Shown here piece after piece: positions 56,439 to 64,000 of a stretch of DNA of 64,000 bases. Position 1 is the stretch's first letter. Each line of letters opens with the position of its first letter. The position numbers and the translations under genes are program-made. The stretch is from positions 1 through 64,000 of the forward strand of contig PDHQ01000162.1 of assembly GCA_003339415.1 (NCBI GenBank). The letters run 5' to 3'. Source of the stretch: Ophiocordyceps camponoti-saundersi (nom. inval.) (lineage: Eukaryota; Ascomycota; Sordariomycetes; Hypocreales; Ophiocordycipitaceae). The notes beneath the pieces were generated by a model, which saw nothing but the letters and a program-made list of their open reading frames with translations, searched no databases and was not told where the DNA came from.

Positions 56439-58158
56439 TACCCTTATAGGTACTATATATACCGCTTTCTATATTAGGTAAGTAATACTTACCTTTTAGA
56501 GGGTATAATTAAGGTTTCTTATAATAATTAAAGAAAAAGTTAAGGGTTAATTAGTAATAAGGTATATAGGTTAGTTTATTTAGCTTAGAAAATATTAGAT
56601 AACGGTTAAGCGGTTATTTTTATAGCCGAGCCCTTAATAGGGCTAGGTTTAATTTCCGGTACCTCCTTAGTATATATTTTCGGGAACTATTATATAGGGG
56701 AGGCCCTTAGTTAGGTAGTTTAGTTACCTAGCTATAATAAGGGGATTAAGGGCCCCCTTATTATAGTAAAATAGCTAAATTACCTAGCTAGGGGTTTTCT
56801 CTAGTTAGTCTTATTAATAGTATTTTCGGGCACTATTAACTTTTTATCTTTTTATATATTTTAATAAGTTTACTATATTACTTTAATAATAAAAAAACTA
56901 ATAAATAAGTCGGAAAAATTAAGAAGGAAAAATTTATAAAGAAAACGAAAATATCGTAATTAAAAGTTTATAGTATTTTAAGGTAATTTCCCTAATTAAA
57001 ATAAATAATAAAAAAAATAACCTTAGGATAAGGGTATTATTTAACTAATAAGAAAATAAACGCGATAGCGATTAGGGAGTAATAAAATAAATATATATAA
57101 TAATTTTAAAGAAAATCGATCTAATAATAAAGAAATAATAATAATCCGGAGTAACGCTTAAGTTATAATTAATAAGGTTAATCGCGGATATATAAGTTTA
57201 GATTTAGTATATAAAATAGAGAGTAAATAAGTATAACTACCTATTTTAAATAGCTTTTTTAAAAGGTATTTTCTTCCCCTTAAGCTAAGTAAAAAGGGTT
57301 AATTAGAGGTATTTTCTTCCCTTTTTCTAACCCTCTTATCGATATATAGTATAGTAAAGCTAATTTCTTTTTAGAAAGTATAGAATTTCTCTCCTTAAAG
57401 CGGCTTTATTAGGCTATTAGCTATTATACCGGAGGTCTTAATCTAGCCTATCTTCGTATAGCTAGATTAAACCTCTTACCGTAGCTAGTAAGAGTATATA
57501 TTAACGTAAAGGAGCTTTATTTTTAGCTTTAAATTCTCCTTTATAATTAGCTTAATTATTTAAAAATTATTATAATAAACTATAATATCTTATATAAGCT
57601 TAAATTATACTTTCTTATAAAGCCTCTTAAAAGCTCTAACTTCCTTAATAATATAAGAGAGGGCTAGGAACTTTACTTTTATAAATAAGGTTATAATAAT
57701 ATCCTATTTACTTAATTTAAAAATAATTATACCCCTAAAAACTTAGATAATAAAGCCCTTAATATTTTTATAATTATAATTATCCCCGAATAAAGCGTTA
57801 GATATAGCTATAATAGTCGAATCGTTATTATTATAGCTAATTAAAAGGTTTTAAGTATTACGAAGGAATTCTATAATATAGATTATAAATTATAGATATT
57901 AAAAGCTAGGATTTATAAAACCTTATACTAAACGGCTAATAGCGAACGTAACGTCCGCTTAAGTAATAATTATAATATATATTAAGCTACCGATAATAGC
58001 TTAATATCGCTTAATCTTTTTTTCTATTACTTACCCCTTAAAGGGGGGGATCTTCTTAAGCGTTATTAGCTATAGCTAAGTTTTCTTTCCTAAAAGCTTT
58101 TTAAATTTCGTTATAACTTTTTAAATATAAGATTTCTAGCTTAGGAATAGACGCCGAT

Positions 58159-58497
58159 TATTACGGCCGTAAAATGCGTTAACTGAATAATAGTATTAGC
58201 ACTATAAACTAAGATTCTAAGCTAAGGAGAGAAGAGAGAAAAAGAGGAAAAACTTTCGTAAGCGGAATTCTAGTAGAATAAATAAGGGCACGTGCTAGTA
58301 AGGATAGGAAAGGGTATAGAAATCTGCCTAGAAATCCTAGTAATTTCTAGGTAGGTAAACGGTCGCATTTCCTAGTAATTTCCCTTAAGGTCTTTCCGGG
58401 TAATTTTACGATAAAGATTTCCATAGTCACGTGAGGTCTTGTTAGAAATCACCGTAAAAGATATAGGGAAATCCGGGAGGAAACTTAGCGCGTAACA
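58159..58497. mobile_element. Nested 339-bp solo LTR inside the copia RT
   Basis: Plus-strand ends TATTACGGCC and GCGCGTAACA form TG...CA-type inverted ends (TGTTACG/CGTAACA) with one RIP change. It is flanked on both sides by CCGAT (58154-58158 and 58498-58502), a 5-bp target duplication. On the minus strand the copia RT frame runs ...RDRANR up to the insertion and resumes RLFLS after it, so removal of 344 bp restores the frame. Its base composition is far less AT-rich than its host, so it came later or escaped most RIP. No second copy of it lies in the window, and direction cannot be told. Confidence 0.85.
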
Positions 58498-61400
58498 CCG
58501 ATTAGCCCTATCCCTAATAACTTTAATATTTAAAAACTAGCGAAAGTCCCTAAGATCCTTAATTTAAAAGGCCTTTTCGATAGCTTTTTAAAACTTATTA
58601 TATTTATCTATTTAATCTTTCCTAAATAGAGCTATAAGATTATTAATATAGAAAAAAACGATAATCTTTCCGTTCGTTATAATATAAGGGTTTTCTAAAA
58701 CGGCTTTATAGCTTTATTTTATTAGCTAAGCTATAAGTAATTTATACTAAAAGAGAGGGGATTATTAAAAGCTATAGAGAGCTTTCTTTAACCTTTAAGC
58801 TTAGCTTAGCTTATTAAAGCTAGGAGGTATCTTATAATATACCTCTTCGTTAAGGTTACTATTATAAAATATATTTACGAAATTATACTAATAAGCTTTA
58901 AGGTCGAAGTACGCTATAAGGGCTATAAGGAGCTTAAATATATATATTATTAGCGTATAAGTATAGATAGATAATTTATTTAGCGGTTATTCGTTTCCGT
59001 ATATAATAACGCGGGCTTTATATTTCTAAAAAAAGCCTTATAAGTTAAACTTATAAATAAAAACTTATTTAAAATTAATTAACCGCTACCTTTAAGATAT
59101 AGCGGCTATCGAAATCTTTTTAATAATTTTATAATCCTCTATTTTTATTAATTCGACCTTTATAGCTTTTAGCTATTATACCTTATCGGGCTTATTATAA
59201 GCCCCTTTATACGTAAGAGGGGGCTCTAGTAGATAATCCCGATAAGGCTTATTTATAAGGGCTTAAGAGAGGATAAAAGCCGAATTCCCTATCTAATTAA
59301 AGGAGTTAGGGGTAAAAGGCGTATAAGAGGGCGTTTCCGCCTCTTTTACTAAGGGATTTATAAGTCCGGCGTCGGGATAACCGTTATCCTACTCTTTAAC
59401 GCTAGATTAATTAAAAGGGCCGGAAAACGCGTTTTCCGATATTTCCTAAATTTAAGAGCCTTTACTAGATAAATTATATACCGGGGGCTTTATATATATA
59501 TATTATATATATAAGAGAGGCTTAGGGGCCTTTTCTTTTTCTTCTTTACGATTTTTAATAAGAGAGATCTAATATAGGGCTTCTTTTACCTAAGGAACCG
59601 GTAGTTCTTAATAATCTTAGCCGAAGAAGATTTTCTTATTAAAGGTAATAAAAGAAATACTAATTAAAGAGTGCCTTTTTAAGGAGGGTACTTAGATTAG
59701 GTATTATAAAGAGGAAGTAATACCGGCTAAGTAGCCGATATAAGCTTTTAGATCGAATTGCCTTAAAGGCCCCTTATAGCTTTCCTTATTATCGGAAATA
59801 TCTTATAACTATAAGCCCTAATATACCGTAAGTCTTAAATAAGATAATCCTCTAGATAACCCTTTTACTAAAAGTTATAAGTTTTAAGCTAATAAAGCCT
59901 TTATTTAATTAGCTATACGGCTACCCCCCTATTTACTTTACGAGGCGTTTTATTAAAAAGGTAAATAGCTATATATATAGCTATTAGCTATAAGTTATAA
60001 GGGAATCTTAACTATATAAGGAGGTATATAGCTATATAAGTTATAATACCCCTTAATTATTTAATATAACTATTTTAATATATATATACTAGAGAAGTAA
60101 ATTAAATATTAATACTTTTAAAAAATATATTCTTACGGAAAGCCTTAGTAAATAGAGCTTTCTTATAATCCGTAAAAATAATTAAGACCCTTAAATTAAA
60201 GGATCTTACGATATATACTATAAATTTAACCTATATAGCTAGTAAGTTAGTTTTATAAAAGATATCGTACCCCCTTTATTCTCCTATAAGCTTATAAGTA
60301 AATAGGGCTAAATAAGCTAATCTATTATAGCTTAATCTTATATAAAATAGGTTAAAAAAGATAATAGCTTAGGAATATTAAGGCTACGAGGCTTAATAAG
60401 GTACTTATAATCTCTCTTTCCTAAGTTTAGTAATTATATAAATCTCGTAATTAGTTATTAGGATAGTTTTATTAATACTAACCCCTAGTAACTTACCTAG
60501 CGAGGCTTATACTTTAGCTCCTAAATAGCTTATATAAGTATATTATAAGTCCTTATTTATCTTTATAATAAGTTAAGGGAACTATAAGTTAAGTAAGGCT
60601 ATAAGAGAAAGTTTAATAACTTATAATTAAGGCTACTTAATCCTCGTAATTATATAATAAAAGGTTACGTTATTCCTTAAGTTATAAAGCTAGCTTATAA
60701 GGTTATTTTAAGCGTAACCTTTTTCCGTAAAAATTATTAAAAAAATAAGATTAATATTAAAATCGGGGTTAAACTTAATATTAATAAAGGTTATATAATA
60801 ACTCGTTTCTATTATTAATATAACTATACTTACCCTTAAAATAATAACTTTAGTTATAGTAATAGTAAGATTAGCTTATATATTTAAATTAAAAATATTA
60901 AACTAGTTAAGGGAGTTAAAAATATATATTAAGTACCTTTTATTAAGGAGGACGCTATTTTTTATCTCTATACCCTTCGAAGCGGGATTCCCTAAAGCTA
61001 TAAAAACGCCCGAGGTTTCCTTATCCCTCTATTAGCTAGTAATTCCTATATTTTCCTTTTTCTATTAATTAACTTTCCGTTAAGTTAATCGATAATAAGC
61101 TACCTTATCTATAACTTATCGAAGAAAGTTTTTATTAAGATTAACCTAATCTTATAGAAAAGAAAAGATTAAGTTTAGGAGAATATAAAAATACCTTTTT
61201 TAATAATTTTCCTTCTTCTTAAACTCTCGAAGATATTTTTAACTATACTAAGTATAAGTTTAAGTATTATACTCTCTAAGGTCCTCCTAATTTACTTATA
61301 TAAAGGAAGAAGAAAAAGGAGGAGGGGCTTATATTATTAGGCGGCTATTTTAATCCCTATTTTATAAAATATTTACCTTTATTTATTACTTAAGATTATC

Positions 61401-62382
61401 GTAAATAATAAAAGCTATTTTTTTCTTAATCTAATTAAGCTTAGGGGCTTTATAATTAGCTTTTTTAAATTTTTAAAAAATATTAATAAATTAAGAAACT
61501 TTTTTACGGTCCTTATAGTAAACTAAATCGAGGTTATATTATATTATTTATACGAATAAGGGATACCGATCCCTTATTATATAAATAAAATACTTAATAT
61601 ATACTTTATTAGTAAACTTTACGCTATTTAATTATAAGTAAATCTACTAAGCTTAGATTAATTAAATAACTTATCTATTAACGTCCCTTTTTAAGAGATC
61701 TTATAAGAATAAGTCGCGTAACTTATCCTTAGTAAGTTTATATTTAATAGTATTACTAGGCTATATAAGGGCACGTAGTATTACTAATTTCTCCCTTAAT
61801 AAAAAGTCCCCTTAAATTAGGGACTAATAAGCTAAAGAGAGGCTTATTTAGATAAATAAATTTATCTTTTCGAGGGCTTTCTTTATCTTATAATATTCTT
61901 TTAAGTCCTCTTAGAAGTTAGGGAGGGTAAATATTTTATATTCTTTTTTAAGTAATTAAAAAGTTTTAGGGTTAAGGGTTTCGCTCTTTATTTAACCTCC
62001 TAAGCTTATAAATAGGATTTCCGGTTAATCTAGCTTTATAAGAGTCTCTTATATTTCTAAGTTTATAAAAAACTAAATATTATAGCCTTATATTATATTA
62101 ATAATATCTTAATATTAATTAGTTTAATTTTTAAGGTTTTTAAAAATAAAGGTAAGTTTAACTAATATCGTAAAGTTTACTATTATATTAGTTATTATAT
62201 TATTAAAGTTATTATTAATTATTATTAAAAATTAATAAATTTAGGAGTTATAAGTTTACTAAAGAAAGTAATAATAGCCTTATTTTTATAAAGGCTTAAT
62301 TAATTAAGTAAATTTATAAGGTATAAGCTATATAGGCTATAAAAATAGTAAAATTAAATAAATTAGATTAGAGAGTACTAAC

Positions 62383-62394
62383 CGGGCTTATAAT
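62383..62394 (-). other. Primer binding site, initiator-Met-tRNA type
   Basis: Minus strand ATTATAAGCCCG starts at the first base inside the right LTR. Reading A as mutated G at the first and sixth positions gives GTTATGAGCCC, the complement of the anticodon arm of initiator Met tRNA. This fixes the element's direction independently of the decayed coding sequence. Confidence 0.6.
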
Positions 62395-62691
62395 TATTAA
62401 ATAAAGAGGAGGCGTATAAATTATATTAATTAATATACTTACTCTCTCTAAATAGAGGGAATTATCGTTATTTTTATATATATAATAAGAACCTTCTATA
62501 TTAGCTTCTTATACCGTAATACCTTTATAAATAAGCTTTTATTCTTATAGCTTATATATTGCCTTAGATATAGCCCTTTTCCTAATAGGAATTCCGTTTC
62601 CTAAGCTGCGGATCTATTACTATGCTGCCTACACGCCTTAAGGGATAACGAAAATATACGCCTAACTTACTCTTATCTTAGCCCTCTAATA
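62395..62691 (-). repeat. Right LTR (5' LTR of the copia element)
   Basis: 297 bp, same length as the left copy. It starts TATTAAATAAA and ends CTCTAATA on the plus strand. In element sense it begins TATTAG (from TGTTAG). Flanks ATAGG (56137-56141) and GTAAG (62692-62696) differ by two G/A transitions, so a mutated 5-bp target duplication GTAGG is possible. Confidence 0.85.
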
Positions 62692-62799
62692 GTAAGTATA
62701 TACTACGCTTAAATTATTATAGATCGTATATAAAAGCCCTACGGGGATACCCTTGCCTAAGCGAGAGAATATATATATGTTAATATACCTATATAAGTA

Positions 62800-62970
62800 G
62801 TGGCGGCCTGTGGAGGCAGGCGCCGAGGAGCCTAGTTAGGGTTTAAATTAGCACGTACCGGCCGGGTTAGACTTATCGTAGACATTATCTTTTACTCCCC
62901 CTTTTAGGCCCTTTTAGGGCCTATTAAATTAACTCTCTTTAGCCGATATAGCTATCTATTCTATTTATCT
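62800..62970 (+). repeat. GTGGCGGCCTG repeat, copy A
   Basis: 171 bp from GTGGCGGCCTGTGGAGG to CTATTTATCT, shared with copies B-D. It has several C-to-T changes relative to C and D, as after mild RIP. Confidence 0.8.
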
Positions 62971-63034
62971 AGTAACCGAGATAGGGGGCTATAGCCCCGT
63001 AGTGCCGACCTCGATAATGTCTATTTTTCACGAT

Positions 63035-63190
63035 ATCTGCCGCCGCTACTACCGCCGCCGTTAACGAAGGCGATAATAATATCTGCCGCCCTCTGCCGCC
63101 GCCGCTAGCGCTACTACTATTACTGCTACTAACGACTATTACTGCCGCCGCCGCTGCCGGCGCTACTATTGCTGCCTTTAAGAGAAGAAT
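63035..63190. repeat. Trinucleotide-rich low-complexity tract
   Basis: Mix of GCC, GCT, TAC and ACT triplets over about 150 bp. Some triplets look like GCC turned to ACT or TAC by point change. It lies between repeat copies A and B. Confidence 0.7.
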
Positions 63191-63434
63191 ACCGCCCTCG
63201 CCGCCGCCGATACCTCTGTTTTTTCTATTTCTTTAGGTCGTCGTGCCCGGGCCGGAGTGCCCTTTATCTTTTATCTTTATCTGGCCTATATACCTTGTTT
63301 CCGGCCGTTATTGCCGTCTATAGTTTAGGCCGTCGTGCCCCTATATTTTCTATTTTTTTCTTCTTTTTCGAGGATCGCGAGACGGGCCGGCCTCTTCTTC
63401 TTCTTCTGCTACTAAAAATTAGGTGAAAAACTTA

Positions 63435-63730
63435 GTGGCGGCCTGTAGAGGTAGGCGCCGAGGAGCCTAGTTAGGGTTTAAATTAGCACGTACCGGCCGG
63501 GTTAGACTTATCGTGGATATTATCTTTTACTCCCCCCTTTTGGGGCCTACCAAATTAACTCTCTTTAGCCGATGCAGCTGTCTATCCTGTTTATCTCTTA
63601 CAGATAAACAGGATAGACAGCTGCATCGGCTAAAGAGAGTCAATTTGGTAGGCCGCTCAAAAGGGTAAAGGATCATGTCCACGATCAGGTGCCAATTTAT
63701 ACCCTAATCAGCCTCTCCACAGGCCGCCAC
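63435..63730. repeat. Fold-back repeat made of copies B (plus) and C (minus)
   Basis: Copy B (63435-63596) and inverted copy C (63602-63730) face each other across a 5-base loop CTTAC (63597-63601). The inner arms GCCGATGCAGC...TTTATCT are perfectly paired for 29 bp and match over about 50 bp with one difference. The outer ends read GTGGCGGCCTGT and ACAGGCCGCCAC. Copy C has lost part of the middle. The whole is a 296-bp near-palindrome of MITE or fold-back type. Confidence 0.85.
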
Positions 63731-63860
63731 CAGTATGTAAGAGTCGACTCATTTCCTCGAATTATTCTTGGGTCGGACCGCTCCGCACTTGGGACACTTT
63801 TCACCTCGTTAGATGCCAGGCGTCCTGCAGCCGAAGGTGTCGCAAGTAGCGTACTGGCTG

Positions 63861-64000
63861 GTGGCGGCCTGTGGAGGCAGGCGCCGAGGAGGCTGATTAG
63901 GGTTTAAATTAGCACGTACCGGCTAGGCTGGACTTATCGTGATTATCATCCTTTACACCCCCTTTTTGGGAGGCCTACTAAATTGACTCTCTTTAGCCGA
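63861..64000 (+). repeat. GTGGCGGCCTG repeat, copy D, cut by the window end
   Basis: 140 bp starting GTGGCGGCCTGTGGAGGC and ending at TTTAGCCGA at the last base. It has the least C-to-T decay of the four and gives the best view of the original repeat. Confidence 0.8.

Larger units (their letters stand above)
56142..62691 (-). mobile_element. RIP-degraded Ty1/copia LTR retrotransposon
   Basis: A 6,550-bp element read on the minus strand. It is bounded by two 297-bp LTRs that align without gaps at an offset of 6,253 bases. The inside is extremely AT-rich with stops in every frame and almost no CpA or TpG, as RIP leaves. On the minus strand 58636-58653 reads FYINNL where copia reverse transcriptase has YVDD; the two Asn codons (AAT) are one G-to-A change from GAT. 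Downstream, near 57959-57927, ADVTFAISRLV fits the conserved copia stretch before RNase H. Right next to the right LTR, minus-strand ATTATAAGCCCGG matches, with two G-to-A changes, the complement of an initiator Met tRNA anticodon arm, the half-tRNA primer of copia-type elements. The element cannot be active. Confidence 0.9.
62692..64000. other. Repeat-rich right edge, no gene recognised
   Basis: Contains four copies of a GTGGCGGCCTG repeat (listed separately) and a trinucleotide-rich part at about 63035-63190 with GCC, GCT, TAC and ACT units. A frame across 63169-63426 is only a reading of this low-complexity sequence. GC content is higher than in the copia element. The last repeat is cut by the window end. 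Confidence 0.6.

Noticed and set aside
56439..62394. Possible mitochondrial insertion or AT-rich centromere
   Set aside because: LTRs, primer site and RT remnants explain the AT-rich block as a RIP-altered retrotransposon.
63169..63426. 85-codon plus-strand frame at the right edge
   Set aside because: Low-complexity trinucleotide repeat reading (poly-Leu, poly-Phe, Arg runs) with no homology signal.
62692..64000. Telomere or subtelomere
   Set aside because: TTAGGG occurs only singly within the repeat unit; there is no tandem array.

Overview
This window is eukaryotic and comes from a filamentous ascomycete, most likely a sordariomycete and plausibly one of the Hypocreales. The signs are short GT-AG introns of about 50-100 bp, single genes 0.3-2 kb apart on both strands, typical mould families (CFEM-like and Egh16-like secreted proteins, a Bys1 protein, a PNP-NACHT receptor-like protein, a Dal5-type transporter) and an AT-rich block with the C-to-T and G-to-A decay expected from repeat-induced point mutation (RIP). 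The species is an inference; no marker here fixes it. I traced intron borders by hand from splice signals and reading-frame continuity.

Layout. Bases 1-97 are almost pure G and look like a contig edge. From 0.9 to 8.8 kb there are a conserved unknown protein, a DHCR24-type sterol reductase, a small cysteine-rich secreted protein, an AYR1-like reductase and a Bys1 protein. A gene-poor stretch of about 5 kb (8.8-13.7 kb) follows. From 13.7 to 33.3 kb lies an accessory-looking set: Egh16/MAS-like surface protein, EVE-domain protein with an 18-nt microexon, secreted SMP-30-like propeller protein, PNP-NACHT protein, ACMSD-type amidohydrolase, ferric reductase, bicupin oxalate decarboxylase, DUF1275 membrane protein and a Dal5-type MFS carrier. 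These share themes (oxalate and aromatic acid breakdown, iron, transport) but there is no synthase, so I do not call a biosynthetic cluster.

From 35 to 52 kb the window is mostly housekeeping: SRK1/RCK2-type kinase, an unknown protein, proteasome deubiquitinase RPN11 and histone deacetylase RPD3 sharing a 626-bp divergent promoter, RNA polymerase III subunit RPC34, cyclophilin, the Golgi epsin ENT3 and a MARVEL-like membrane protein. A Ctr copper transporter and an aminoglycoside-phosphotransferase-like protein end the gene-rich part at 55.9 kb.

From 56.1 to 62.7 kb is a RIP-degraded Ty1/copia LTR retrotransposon on the minus strand: two gap-free 297-bp LTRs, a mutated initiator-Met-tRNA-type primer site and a decayed reverse transcriptase. 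A separate 339-bp solo LTR with a 5-bp target duplication is nested inside the RT reading frame. The last 1.2 kb carries four copies of a GTGGCGGCCTG repeat, two of them forming a 296-bp fold-back. I found no credible tRNA, rRNA or CRISPR feature.
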